From assembly GCA_026874595.1 (NCBI GenBank), contig CM049307.1, positions 39,042,862-39,106,861 on the forward strand: a stretch of DNA of 64,000 bases. The letters are read 5' to 3'. A model generated the notes under the pieces. That model saw nothing but the letters and a program-made list of their open reading frames with translations. It was not told the DNA's origin and ran no database searches. Shown in pieces: positions 15,576-30,500 of the stretch. Within the stretch, counting starts at the first letter, position 1, and the number at the start of each line of letters is the position of its first letter. The position numbers and the translations under genes were made by a program. The stretch comes from Sipunculus nudus (taxonomy: Eukaryota; Annelida; Sipuncula; Golfingiida; Sipunculidae).

Positions 15576-18500
15576 TATATTAGCCTCAGGCTTTAATCTG
15601 ATCCCCAGATAATAATACACTACACTTAATTCGTATTCAGATTTAATTTTAATTTAGACAATCAGTCTAATACATGTAATATGACATCCTGCTACAACTA
15701 TACAGCGCACCGTCACGTTATGACCTGATAGGTTGTCAAAATCGACAATTTCTGACAATGAAAAAGGCGCCGATTTCTCAAAACGCGTATGTTGTTTGAC
15801 ACCGGTAAAACGATGCGAAACCTGATGCATCAAAGGAGGTTACGGTACCGATTGCATTTCTCTTGGATAGTTCCTCAGGAGACGTTCATAAATCAAAGCT
15901 TTAAGTATATAGTCACTCATTATACATGTTCAGTACGTATACACTGATGATGAATACTGTTATATTGATCTTATGCCTGAGTCCCACAGGCATTTTAGTT
16001 TCTTTCAATGTTTGGCGAATAAAAAGTTTGGCGATGGGATGAGACTGCTTGCGTTAAATATGTTGAAAAAAACGGGGCAGTTCCACAATAAATTTGACTT
16101 GTGATTATTCTGCAAAGTATGGGCTAATAACCCACGAATATGGTCGCCGAGGTTGGTTCCCCGACTAATCCCCCGACCAAGCTCGTGAATATTCGGAAAT
16201 GCTCGGCTAAGCTCGGTGATAGTTTGCCTATGCATCAGTGATGTTTGCCGAATGTTCGCAGACGGCTTGTCAGCATCTGCTGAGCATCCCACAACTGTTG
16301 CAGATGCACAGCCGAACATTGCCGAACAATCACAGATGTATCGGGGATGCCTTATGGATGGGGTATAAATATGAACATTTCCAGACCCAGCCTCATTCTC
16401 TCTCTGGCAGATGCAGGTTGCATATTTACACCAAAAACAGAAAAATGGAAGAAAATGCACTTGCAGTCATTCTGGAACAATCAGAAGAACAACAGAACAA
16501 ATGTAAATTGTACCGATCGGCGAAACGGGCTGATGTTTCGGTGACTTTCTTCTGACCTTCTTCTCATATTCGACTACTTATCACCGAAGGTTCACCGATC
16601 AAAAATATATAACCGATGGTTCGCCGAATCTTTGCAGATACTTAGGCCACTTAACGCAGACACAACGCAGATGCATTCACACATAAAACAAATCTCGGAT
16701 GCTTTGCTTGGGGGGCGGGGGGGGGGGGGGGCTGAGGTTTAAGGGGGAACTTGACACTTTTTTTCTACCAACGTTATTTCTGAGATATTTTGCAACTGAT
16801 ATATACAAGGCATCCAATGTTAAAGTATGAAATAAAATTTGGGGGTCCATGTGCTTTTTTTAAACTAAATGAACACTTGTGGTGGTTTTTTTATGAAAAA
16901 TAACAAGAGGTAAACAAAAGTTACATATTTTAGAAAAATGTGTATGTTATGTCAATATATTTAAATATTAGGCTATAATATTAAAATTTTGGAGATTATT
17001 AGTTTAGTAAATCCCCACAGGTGCCGCTGGCGATAGTGAGACAGAGAGCAAGTCCACACATAAATGGCTTCTGGCGTCAATACTATATAATCTGCTTTTA
17101 AAATGCCCATATAAAAAGATATATAATATATTAGCACTAAACAAACATTGGTTTATACTAATTATAAAAAAAAATATTAAAAAATGCTGTTCTGCTGAGA
17201 ATTCCTACACTTATTGTTCATCCTAGGTACTTTACTCAAATGATGTCCTGAAGCGATGACGTTTATATTAAAACAAATTTCATAAACGGCAAACTATGTA
17301 GTATCACGAGTATATTATTCCACCAGAATTTAGCAAAAGCTTCTGCGAGGGTAGTTTATATTTCGCCGCTCTTTCCTTGCGGCAAAACCTCGCGACCAAA
17401 TTTTAATGCAAGCATTCAAATTTCGGAAGATCTGGCGGAGCTTTCGCGAGGCAGTGTTCACGCTCCAAATATCTTGTGAACTTCGTCGATTTTTCGGTGA
17501 CCTGTTTGGAGAGGTCTTGCGATAATCCGGATTTTCCATCGCGAATACTTCGTCAGTCGTCGCGAGTGTCAATAGGACTGGGAGTTTAAAGGCCATCAAG
17601 AAATTCAACATCTATAAACAAATCAATCAAACCAACTGTCAATAGAACATCAGCATACCTATTTAAAGTGACAGCCAGTAAAGTTTACTGCAACTGTTTG
17701 TAATCACTATCTTATATTTTTCTAAATAGTTTGCTCGTAGATTTTACACGTATAAAGACTTATCAGAGTTGGATAAAAAGATATATTGTTAGGCAAAAAA
17801 GACTTATTATAAAGTTATGGTTCTCAGTCACCGCCCGCGTCAATTTAAACCCCCACATAAAAAAATTTATTTTGATTTTCAATACAATCTTACTATTTTT
17901 TGGGCTCCAGGCGCTCGGACATTTCTTTCAAGAAGATAAAATCATTAAATTTTGATAAAACTCCTTTGTTATGTACTGCTTTTACTTGTTTAGCAAAATA
18001 AATTTGTTATTATCATGTTTTTCCTTATCATTTGACATTTTTATCGAAACATACAAAGAAAATTAAAATAAAAAATCGCCCGCCCCCATTGATTTTTGAA
18101 AAAAAAGTGCCTGAGAACCAAACCTTTTTTTTTTGCCTTTAGTTAGGGGAAAAGAGAACTAACCTACTTTGATTTATCTTGAAATGTACTCTTAATATGG
18201 TTCAGGCTGCATTTCACCGTACTACATCTGTTGTGTGCATAAGGCGAAATGGCGCAGATTTTACACAAACACTGAGTTAAAAATCTAGAAAAAAGCGCGG
18301 TACCTGCTATGTCGAGTAAATCTGTGTTGACTAAAAATCCTGCTGCCTTTATAGAGATACTGATCAAGCTAACATGTTTTATGGTTGATTTCTTTTTCTA
18401 ATTTCTGTGATTGCGCCCCAGTTTGTCATACGGAAAACTGTTGGGACAGGGATGCTCATTTTTACGGTCGCCGGCAGCCAAGTGGATGAAGATAAAACAC

Positions 18501-21500
18501 TGCTTAATGATGTCACATAAAACACATCTCTGTTTTTGGTTTGCGTTTCCTCGAATAGATATCGGGCAAGGGTATCTATTCTACGCAATTACAGTCAATA
18601 ACGCGACCCGGCAAAAACTGGCACGGGAAAATCCAACTACTGAATGAACGTGGTCTTTTTTTCCCCTTCATTACGACTGTACACCGATGGAAAAGACATC
18701 GTTAAACATGACTAATTTCATTTTATACAAGGATCAATGCGACAGGAGACGTTGTAGGGCGGCCGGCAGTCAGTCTTTCTTACGGCCTGCTTTTAGAGAC
18801 TTCGTTGGAAACCAAACCTATTAATGTCATGCGGATTTCTTTAGAGACCCTTGCAGTATCTGCTGGGGCTTATAACCAGGGTGGCGTTAAATTCGCTCAG
18901 ATTAGATCTGCAACAAAGGCAAATTGACCGGCATTCCACAGAATTTGGGAAAATGTGTCTTTTCTCAGGGGAACCTGTCTGTTGGATCGCGCGGGCTTAT
19001 TTAAGATTCTTCTCAAGTCAGATGAAATTTAAGATCTTCGAGCCGCTTAAACTATAAATAAAAAAATGTCAAGAGGAACCATAATGAACAACACATGGGA
19101 GAAGAGTCTCTTTTTTTAACTTTTGAATGGATCTACACTTTTCGAATGTGGAAGACAGAAATAATTAGAAATAATTCAGCGTGTCCTTATATTTCATTTT
19201 GTATAAAATTTATTCAGTATACTTGAGGCTATTATGACACTTTTGGGTAACAGAGCATTATTGGAAAGCATGGGTAATATATTCACGCTACAGTCATTTA
19301 ACCATACATGCGAACAAAGAGTCCGTTTTTAAATCAAATTTATGTCAAAAGACACTTGTTAATTTTAACAGTATTTTTATATAAACAAGAGTATTTAGCA
19401 AACTGCATGTAATGAGTAATTATGTATCTGGAAATGTTTTATAGGCCAAGGCCGCTCTTTGTTTAAAATATCGCTTCCAAATGCCTTGTGGCATATTTCA
19501 GTAAGCATCTTCTTGCTAAAAGATATGATATCAGCTTTGATATGATATGATATGATATGAAGACTTTCTGCCATTAAAGTGCATCGACGTGTTCTTGGAA
19601 TTTGGCTTGCGTAGCGTGACAAAACTTAATACGCTGTGGCAGAAGCAAGTGATGCTTTCATGAAAAGATATGAATAGAATTTTGATACATAAAGCTGTCA
19701 TGTTTTCAAGAGCGTTAAATACACCTAATATATAGAATGACCGGTCTTATGCAATCGGTTGCAGATATTACACATATTTAGGTTTCCCAAAAATGTACGA
19801 TATATTTATGTTAAGAAAGATGTCATTAATATGTGAGCAGTCATATTTTTCCAACTGTGTGAACCTCTCATTCACATAATAAGCAATGAATGCCCTGGCA
19901 TTATATACCACCTGCTGACGAGTACAATGGGCGCTCATAAATTACTGAGACCCGGCACCCATAGGCCATGACTTCAAAGACATCAAGGGTACCAAAAGCG
20001 GATGAAAACAGAGACGGAAGACATATATATATATATATAAAGTAGTTCCGGCATCACGGAGCCTTTATCTTGAAATCAGAGGTTTTCGTGCCGGGTGCCG
20101 TGTTTCATCGCTTTTATGCCAGTCACATAAATAATGATGGTCTTTTACAAGGTACTGGACTGGTCGCTTCGGTATTATTTCAGTCTTCGCTATTATTTAA
20201 AGTCTTTAAGCTGCACTAAATAAATTTAGAATGTAAACAGTAAAAAAGTAAATCCCTATAAGACAAAGATAAAATACCATGGTTTTCGATCAAGGAACAA
20301 AAAAAAAAGTGTAAAATTTAATGCCATAAAACGAATAAAGTAAAATGGAGCATTTTCAACATGATCTTGAACATTGAAATGCGGTGCTACAAAAAAGTGA
20401 CAACGTGATTTGCAAAAATCGCTCAAGGTGCCTATCTTATCGGACACACCGGTACGGACGCTTACGGATGTATGGGTTTTGATACTGTCACCAGAGGACT
20501 GTGATTTAGTTAATGTATGGCTTTCTCAAGTAGGGATCGAGTATAACCAGATGATTTGTATCATGTTTAGATATTAGCGTGAGGACCTTGGATAGAGAGC
20601 ACACGTGTCTCATTTGATGTTATTTTAATACAGTCTAATTCCGTGGGAGCCGTCTCGGTTTGCGGTCTCTATAGTAACCACGTTTTGTTGTAGGGCGAGC
20701 ACCTGTTTTGTTTGGTTTTCTCTGGGTTTTATCTCTGGAGGCGTGTTCATCTTAAAACTCATTTAGTTATTGAGAGTCGGCATAATAGAAAGTGATGATT
20801 GGCCAAAAGACGGTCAGAAAGCTCGATCAGCGCGCCAGTCTGACAGTGTCTGCAGTCTAGGGACGGGTCTGCGTGCATCAGAGTCTAAACAGCTGAGAGA
20901 TGATGTCTAGGAGCGTAGATAGTCGGTGTCTGAGGAAGACCACGGTGATTACTCTGTAACGGACTACTCTGTGGCGAGTATCGTATTTTGCTAACGGACT
21001 GGTAATATGGCGATTTACACCCGTTGTGAGCGCTTCAAGGGACAGACCGAGGACTTTATTTAAACGCGTAACTGTAGAGATACTGGCTATCGCTGTGTGG
21101 AAGCATATTTGGTTACCTATAGCTGGATGATTCTAGGAGACATCAGCTGTGAAAGACATTGGTATAGAGTCTAGATAGAATAGTATGTCCGCTAATTAGC
21201 AGGTGCTGTTTGAACTGTGTCTCGATAGGCAAACCTGTACTCCAGCGAGGAACTGTTGGTGGTCGGAGCTACGTGAATCTATAAGTGGACTGATTGTACT
21301 GTGCACATAGCGCCAGCAAGCAGTGAGTCGGCCACCGCAGCATTACGATGTCACGTGTGCGCAATGATCAAGTGATGAGGAGAAGTGTAAACAAGGGACT
21401 ACTCAGTGAAGTGTGGCTAACGGATTAAGTGATTTTTCTGTGTTTATTATCGGAGGCTTGTGTTCACCAGTGCTTGTATATATGGAGGGCCTCTCCAGAG

Positions 21501-24500
21501 AAATGTTTTTTTTAATTTATTGATATCTTTTAGCTAACTCATGTCTTAATAATCTTTTGGAGTGTACGTATGTTGTTATGGAGCCTAATATAAACAGATC
21601 ACGTATGCGTGATGAACACAAATTTTGTAATGGAAATTTGAAATCTGCCATGTTAAGATGTCAAAACAATAACAAAAAAACACTGAGATACATCCTGTAA
21701 ACAATGTACTGTAAACAATATGTAATCTTGTAAAAATGTATGACAAAACAATGTCCAGGTCAAGGCCTAATAAATTGTCAAAATTATTAAGCATCCAGAC
21801 GAACCCCCAATTTTATGTTACGGAACCTAATATAAACAGATCACGTATTCGTGATGAACACAAATTTTGTAATGGAGATAAAAAAAAGTCAGATTCTGTA
21901 ACACTAGGCAGCGTGAAATGTCTAGGGGAATGAATAAAGAAGTCAGTGGTTTTTTGTTAACAAATAACCATAATTTATTCTTAAAACAACCCTAACACCA
22001 CAACACTAAATCAATACAATTATGTAGTAAAACCTGAATACCACCACCGTCACAACGATTAGTTCTTTAAATGTATACTCTCGGAGAATGACAGTCCAGT
22101 GTAAAGCTCTTGTAACATCCAGAAAGTAAACTGAAGTCCAAATGCACAAAATCCAGGAGAAAGTCTGACCAAAATCTATAATTGCCGCACTCGTAGGATA
22201 AGGTCCCAGAAACTGGCACACGCTTTTGCTTCCGCTGGAAATCTTTTCTGCTGCTCCTCTCGGCTCTAAAACACAGCCCCTTTATATACTCTTCACCCCA
22301 AGCCGAGAATTTTCCACTTCTCGAACAGTCTAAAAGATCTTGCACAACACAGTAAACACACGTTAAAGGAATCATCTAGAAGAATATTGCCTTGTGATTC
22401 TCCACATACCAGGGTCCACGTAACCTCGGCCAGGCGAGAAAGCCACTAGCTAGCATGACAACGAGAGTTCAACCAGTACGGACCAAACATAGAATGCAAC
22501 AACAACACGAGTTACGCCCGTGTCACTAAATAAAAAGAGCACCTGTAACAATGTACGATTTTCAGCCAGTTGGTTTGACATTTAAAAGAACCTGGTTGTT
22601 CACATCTTAAGTGGTGTTACAAATACAATCCATTGATAAACTATATCTGAGGAATATTGCGTAGTCCATCATCAGTGTTTCCATAGTTACGTACGAGTTT
22701 CAAATGGACAGCATTCCGTGCCTCTTTAGACAATGCAGGGACAACAATCGGGAAGAAGCTGTCAAAATGTCTCATCTCTTTGCGGAAGCAGAGGATGTTG
22801 GTGATGATATATTAATGACACTTGCATGTTAAATGCACGAAGAGAGGATTGCATCTAAATGCAATAAAAATAGATATATCAAAGGATATTTAAAAAACTA
22901 AAGAGTATGGATAATACAGTTTGTCAGATATCAAAACATCATCCGCTGACCCGACTCTGGAGGTCGGCTAGGACATTTTGCCATTTTTACTTTCTGTAAA
23001 TCGATTGACTCTTTATTCCATCATTTTCAAGAGGCCTGTTTTTTTTTGGCAGACGCGCATACGGAGCACGTACCTAGTACCTACATACACGTGGAAAGAG
23101 AATCACACTGAAAGTGACTGTGAGGGATCCGAATATATGTTTACTAAGGACTGCGGATACGGGATAGATTTGCAATTACGTGGAGACACGGAGTAAAATA
23201 AAAACCTAAAAAATTATCCCATATACATTTGACTACTACCAATAAGTGAAAATTTGGCGTCTCTATATATTTCACAAATTTAAAGGGTCCGAGAAAAGCA
23301 TAATTCAACCTTTACATGGAACAATGTACGCCTGTGACCCGCGTTGTCAGCGCCAGAATACTGAAACCGGTAGTATCCAGTGCTGCGGATATTTCATTTC
23401 ATCGTCTAGACCTGACTTTTCGAGACAGGAGACAGCTTCAAAGGAAACAATTAATATTTTAGCCTCTCGTTTGGTCGATAAACGAAACATTTGCTCGAAA
23501 ACTCTAGCCTTTGTATGACTTTTCATTTAATATTTCAGCCGGGGAAGATTTTCACTTTCCCTCACGCAACTAATTTAACTGTTTTAATTGCAGTAAAACC
23601 GTGGCCTAAAGAAGTTTCTGTCTAACGTGAATGATGAAGACGGTGTAATATAAGTAGTTGTCTCCCTTGTTTTCAGCTTTCCCCTGCATGGGACCGTGAA
23701 TAATTCAGCAGTCATAGTAGTTTTCAGACAAACTAGATTTCGCGAATAGATTAATATTTCAGCTTACACACAGGCATATACGAGTATGTATACGTTAAAA
23801 TCAGTTAAAACCTACTATTTATAACACATCAATGTGATTTTCTTTAATATCTTTAGAGTACATATAGAGTGCATATAAAACCTGTTTCATCTTGTTCGCT
23901 AGTGTGTGGCCAAAGGAAACTATTTACAGTTGCAACCATAGCTCTATTGTCGGTGATTTGTCTATATGATATTTTCCCTGCTTGTAAAACGAGTAAAGAG
24001 TTGATGCTACGCATTGTGTCTTTTGCAACAGACAGTATTTTGGTAAAGTGGTGTCTACGTTATACCGTGTAAATATAATATTCCGCTTATTATAATAAGT
24101 TTCCCAAGCAATTTCCTAATTAATCTATATCAAAACAATGCATTATATCGTGTCCCTGTTACATTTTACATTTTACATGTCATACATTTTACAGGAACCT
24201 AGGATATGATAGTTACTGCGTGCTACTGTGTACCCATTTAAGTATGGACCTGAAACTCTATGAAATATAAGCTTTATCCAGAGGAGCGTGTGATGGTATT
24301 TTATAGGAGAATTTGATATAATGGAAATCAATACCCCGGATGTGATCTATGTTTTAAAACTGGTTTGAATTGCTAGAACATCCTGCAGAATCCGAACAAT
24401 AACAAACTTAATACGTGTGCATGCCCGTTGTATAAATCGGTGAACGGCCAATGCATTTTGCTAATTTTCATAGCTTAGCAGCGATAATGGTTACATTTGC

Positions 24501-27500
24501 AAGTCTATATAATTCCGCTTTATACCCTCTTTTGTCTTAACCTTATTGAAAAGTGTTTGGCCGTCTGAATATAGAATACGTAAATCCATGTATCACATAT
24601 ATACACCACATAAATGAATGTAATATAATATAACAATAACATTCTGGGCCAGAGTATAAGTATGGCAAAAACAAACCTATATAGCATGACGAATATATAT
24701 CAAACGTAAAAAGCTCTAGACGTATACATGCATATAACATTTTACAGAACCGTAACACACTGTGGCGTTTAGTATAAATAATAAAATGATAAAAAAAGGA
24801 ATATCTCGTTATATAACTCGGTTAAACAGGTGCTGTAACCATACGGCTGTATGAGTTTACATAACTACTGCATGTATCTACGTCATAGAAAAATGTAAGT
24901 AATTACATAAGCATGTATGTTCAATTGTCCTTGACCGGGGCAAGACAGTCAGCAACAGGCTCCGTGCGTATTCCTGGCTCGGCACTTCCTCGCGGGAAGT
25001 ATCTTTGATAATCGCAGTGGGGGATGAGGTATAACCTGCTTTCCGTACCAGCTTCTTCGGGCGGTGATCGGTAGCAAGCATGTTCGACAGAAGGGGATGG
25101 CACAGAGAAAGAAATAAAAGTGAGTCACCTGTTAGAGGTGTCGGACAAGTATTAACTAGACTGTTACAGGTGAAACGTTTCTTCCTCAACCTCCGGTCTT
25201 CTTACTTACATGTGGGCGGATGAGAAGATGGACTGCTTACAAGATTCTTCACTTTTCTACCTAAATTAGTAGAACATGAGCATAGACCATCCCACACGTA
25301 ATGGCTGAATATATATATATAAATATATATATATACGCTCAGGCCAAAACTCTAGAGTTGTATAAAATTGTATCTTTCACATCATTTTCGTATACTGTCA
25401 TGATTAGATATTGTGTCATAAGATGCGTGAAGTTCTCAGTTTTCAGCAGTGTTTACACAACTGGTTGGTTTGAAGTCGTTCAAAATGGTGACTTCTACAA
25501 GAGCCATTTTGAGCCTCTCGGCCCAACAACAATAATTTTCGAGCGTCCGTTAACTTGACACAATGACATTTCGGGTCAACGTTTAACTCTTTTCTCGCCG
25601 ACACTTCGGCAGTCATTGTATCCCACGCCGGGATGCTCTATCCGCTTGAGGATATCGGTAATGTCTTGGTGTTATGACATTAATGTAATAATTTGAGATG
25701 AAGCATGAACATCGTAGAATTTAGTAATATATGGAACCTTTGTTATCTGCCAGGTGCATTTGTTAGTCTCACATATGTGAAGGGCGTCGGGGATAAAACA
25801 GCCAAGAACGGAGTCTTACTGTAACTTGTGCTCCTTTTGTGGCAAAGCTTTGCGGAAATTTGATTTCGGATTACAAAGAAATCTTTTGTACGCTCAGTCG
25901 GTCTTCAAATAAATTTATATTGTTTTGCTTTCCTGGCACTATCCCTTTTCAAGTAAAATTGATAGGGGCGCTAGGAAAGCCCCCAAAGACGGCGGCTCAG
26001 GCCGTTATATCCCAACATGCCGGAGATAAAGCCGCCAAAGTAGCCAACTGATGCCCTTACATCCTTAATCCTTCTACTTCTTCTGAATAGGAGGTGTTAT
26101 TATTAAATTTTCAATTCTGAATCCACAAAAGGAAATAAAGATTTCGCCATCAATCTTTGCGAAGACATTCCCGTCATAACGTTGCCCTATGGTCACACAG
26201 GTGTGAACAATAGAACGTTTAGCTAGTCATATGTCCGTTATGACTTTTAGAATGATCAAACGGAAAACGTCTGGATTATTGACATATTGTGTTACTGTGC
26301 ATAACAGTTTGGAACACTGAGCCAAATCTTGCGAAAATTGCTTAAAAATATATATTTCTTTAAAGCTGAGTTAGCAAATATGTTGGTTTGATTTAATATT
26401 TTTTCCATTCGGGCCGATATATCACGACTATCAAGTGAGGATTTTAACTTGGCCGCATAGAGCCTTAATAGAGTCGTGATGCATTCCGGTGACCCAGAAT
26501 TCAAAATTTTCTTCTGGGTTCGCAGTTGAAATAACACTTGTATTCCTGTTATCATGTACATGCGATCTGTGATCTATTCATTTCACGACAATATTGACAC
26601 AATAATATACAGTTTTATACGCGCATGGGCCCGTCTGTTTAGTTGTCTCGTGATTGTGTCAGTGAAAACCCAAGTACAAGCTACATTTTCTCCAATATTG
26701 GATCATTGGGAAATCTTATGCAAGCTTTGTCAGTGGTGTGTATAGTATTTTCTCAGCGACACAATAATCATTGAATTAAAACTAAGAGGAATATACCTTC
26801 CACTAATGCAACTTTCCAGGGAAGCTATATATTGATATGTCTTTCACTGTCACTAGCAAAGTTTATAACGTAATGTAACTAGAGTTGTAGAACAACTCCT
26901 ACACCAAGACCACTACTCACCTTTATGACAGCACTGTTACACAGGGGCGGATACAGGGTTTTCTAGAAAAGGGGCGGTGTCGCAGAGGGGGGCAATAATT
27001 TGAGTTCATGGGCGGCCGGCGCCCCCTCCATAGTATAATCCTTTTTTGAAATATCACGTTAAGAAATTCTGCTCTGTGTTTCATTAAACGGGTATTTTTA
27101 TATTTCTCAGATTTTTTTTGGGGGGGGGGGGGGTTGTCCCTTGCACAAAACTGCCCCTGGCACATGAAAAGATATTATGCCAGCCATCTAATTTATTATA
27201 TAAAGAATGTAATATTGATTATATATCTAAAAAATTCCCGCCAATGATAGAGGACGTCCTTTAGGAAGATGCCCCCCCCCTACCCTTTTTTGACTGTCCA
27301 TCAACTCTACCAACAGTGCCTTGGATAAAATCGAAGGCACAGAAGCCGTTGAAAAACACCTCCTTTCTTGCATCTGATATGTCTTCCGGTTTGTAGCCTC
27401 GGTTTGGTGAATTGATTATACGCATGCGCAGCCGGACTTGTCGGGCATCCAGGCTGACTGTGTCCTGCTACTGGGGGATATGGATTTTAAGCAGTCAGCG

Positions 27501-30500
27501 CTGCCATATCTGACTGCAGCAGGTTTAGTGTTGTCGATACTATCTGATTCCCCAAACTCTGCCGAGGCAGGACTTTTTAATGGGCATGTAAACTTCCATC
27601 AATTACATCACGGAAGTGCACAGGCAAGAGATTGATGGTGACAAAATAATTTTACATAGTGATATTGAAAGTCAAAATAATCAAGGGGTTAAGCAGCTAG
27701 AAAATAGAAGGTTCCCGACAATGTATTCTTTTGCAAACCAGGACATGCACTAGGTTTTGATTCCACACTTGGTAAAGGGAAGAGGATGTGTTCATAATGT
27801 TTGTAGTATAACAAATACGGGTTTATTTGAAGGACGGTCTGGTTATATTAAAAGCACTATTAATTATATCACGGAAGGCGATATGAGGCGGCAGCTGCTG
27901 ATTGTGTAAACACGGCGCATAATATTCAATCTAGCTAGGTTTATATTAAGGTTACATGACTTAATCTGAGGCTGCGTGTATTGTCTTTTCACTTTCCTTT
28001 GCCAGTAGATTAAAACTGAACTATAAATTTAATATTCCAACCGGTCTTCATTTCCAATTTACATCAGAACTACATTTTGATCCGCAGAACTTTCAGTGCC
28101 GTGTCCAGGATACTGATTCGAATCTAACGGCAGGTAGCCCATATAAATGCTTCACAAATCAATTGAAAGGAATTGCAAATATCTTCAAGAAAGTTGTAGT
28201 CACATCAAATCGCAATTTTAACAAATATCCAAGCATAGATTTGTCCTCACGTGTTCCTGACAACTTCCTGAATACAGAAAAATCAAGAAAAACAGCATAT
28301 TCTTCACTCTTAGGTAGCAGAATTGCCGTGACATCTAATATTCTGGGTTATGTACAATATCTATAATCACTGGTTATATATGTAGAATTGTGGTTTACAA
28401 CTTTTGTTGCTAGAGACCCGGAGCTGTCGCTAACGTCTGTCATTGTCAGGGTCACAACTGCCGTGATATACGAGTTTTATAACCGCCTAAGCGTCTATCA
28501 ACGTTCCTTGGACAAAACTACACGTAGTGAACCCTAATAAGTAAGGAAGCTGATCACGTTTATTGTTAGGATTGAATACTAAAGGTCATACTTCTGAAAC
28601 TAATTAACAGAGGTCCTCAGAATCCGATGCTGGGGACAAAGTAATACACCACCAGTGAACAAATTAGAGTGCAGGAATGTGATACGACGTACCAACGGAG
28701 TAATTAGGATAATTTCCTTCGAAACTGAACCCTTTCGCCTTCTTGAGTTCGGCTTGTTACCAGGTTACATGTTAGCGCTCAAACCAGGGGGTGATTTCAT
28801 AAGATATTATCAGGCTACTTATATAAGGGAGAATTATTAATTGTTTGAACTAATATGGTATATGAATACCATGCAATATGTGAATGTGGTTAAAACCAGG
28901 AGCCAACGATAATAGATAAAAATAGATAAGTCCAGTATTTTATGTTCTTTCTGTGGATGAAGAAAACTATAGCAGTTTTATTTACTAATAACAAGGTCCA
29001 AAATATGTTTGTTTATTGTGCACTGCGCATAAATTTAGAGCCCCCCTCCCCCCACGTATAAAATACTTTATTTTTATTTCGGTAGAAATGTACCCATGTG
29101 ATCTCCAGCTGTTTGAACATTTCTTTCAAGAAAATAAAATAATTAGAATGGCTTTGTATTTGGAAATACGTCAGACAAAGGACTTCCCACTGAGCCCCAA
29201 ATTTGAGGGAAAATATACAATATAAAGTTTAAACACGACTGGGTCACATAATCATAGATTTCTGCAAATTTGACCTCAAAGTTTAGTGTCAAGGTCGTCA
29301 GTTTTCGAGCTCGTCCGAGAACACGGTGGGGGCCACTCTTAATATATACATACCAAAACAAACCTGCAGGGCTTTAGCCTTCTATCATGTAGTTATTGAT
29401 GTTTCATATCAAATATATGTGCAATCATCATAACCCTGTTGATACTGATAAATTCCACGACTATATACTTCAGTTACGGTGCATATTAGTATTATTAGAA
29501 TATCATTTACATTTATGTACAGTGTTTATTATCTAGGAAGTTAAATTTGTATTTTCATGTAAATATTGAGGCTTGTATACAAGTAAAATCTGTGTAAGCG
29601 CTTGATATTTTAATGGTTATAGTCACCCTTAACATGCACCCTAATCTGTCTTTATTGAATAAAATGTTCCTAAATGACCTCTATTGACATCGTGATAATA
29701 AGAGGAGGTCTGTATTTTTCCGGATTGCAAACAAAAGATCTAGTCGGATGGTCTGACCCGAAATATTGGAATCAAAACCTTTGCTTTATAATGTTTCAGT
29801 TTTCATTTTAATCGTCATAAGCTTACGAATGATTTAACGTCTACAAATGGTCCTACCGAACATATTGTTACACACACACTGTCACACACAAACACACACC
29901 CTCACATATATTGGGGGTCTGTATGTGTGTTAACCGTGGCTCATGTTAGGTAAGAAGCTTAGACCGTTACTTGGTTTCTTTTTCACCTTTGTTTACAGAA
30001 ATTAAACGAATACCTAAATAAATATGGAAAGAAATTTAAATTTACATGTAGTATTTTCTTACCCGAATATCTCGTTGTTTCTTCTTCAAGCTATATCCCT
30101 TAATATTTCAGACACGGATATATGAAGTTTATACATACATCTGACTATTTAGCTGTTAATATAAAAACGGTCTGCCATGCATGGTTATACACATTATAAC
30201 TTATTTCCGTAATGACTGTCATTACATATTACCTATAATTAACAATGAAGCGTGGTTATTGTGAAACCAGGTCACGAATTACATGCTCTTGTTTGAACAT
30301 TTGTATAATCTACTTGATTCTTGTTATATTTAGGTCATATTACTGCTGTCCTGTATGTGGCCTCATTTACCATGCTGGTAATATAATCATCATATTCACC
30401 ACACTTGTGATCGTATAAGTAAATATCTTGTATAATGCAAGTTCTTTGAGATATTATGTACCATATACATGCTAGAGCTGCAACCGATTTTCCTATTTAC

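Larger units (their letters stand above)
21574..22550 (-). mobile_element. LTR retrotransposon remnant: one LTR, primer-binding site, and tail of the second LTR
   Basis: Read on the minus strand, a full LTR (22550 to 21816) starts TGTTACAGGTGCTC and ends CCGTAACA. Next come six bases, a TGGGGG primer-binding-site candidate (21809-21792), about 150 bp of leader, and a second copy of only the last ~67 bp of the LTR (21640-21574). The element is bounded by the 4-bp direct repeat ATGT (21570-21573 and 22551-22554). The LTR has a TATATAAA box (22288-22281) and an AATAAA about 300 bp downstream (21979-21974). All gag-pol coding sequence is gone. Known LTR biology makes this a deletion derivative of a Ty3/gypsy-like element; the superfamily call is inference. 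Confidence 0.85.

Noticed and set aside
15333-15620. 95-codon minus-strand frame
   Set aside because: It owes its length to an (AT)n tract read as Tyr-Ile repeats.
16005-16555. Overlapping frames of 151 (-) and 105 (+) codons
   Set aside because: Both arise from the GCCGA-type repeat block, with no family motif; open on both strands because of composition.
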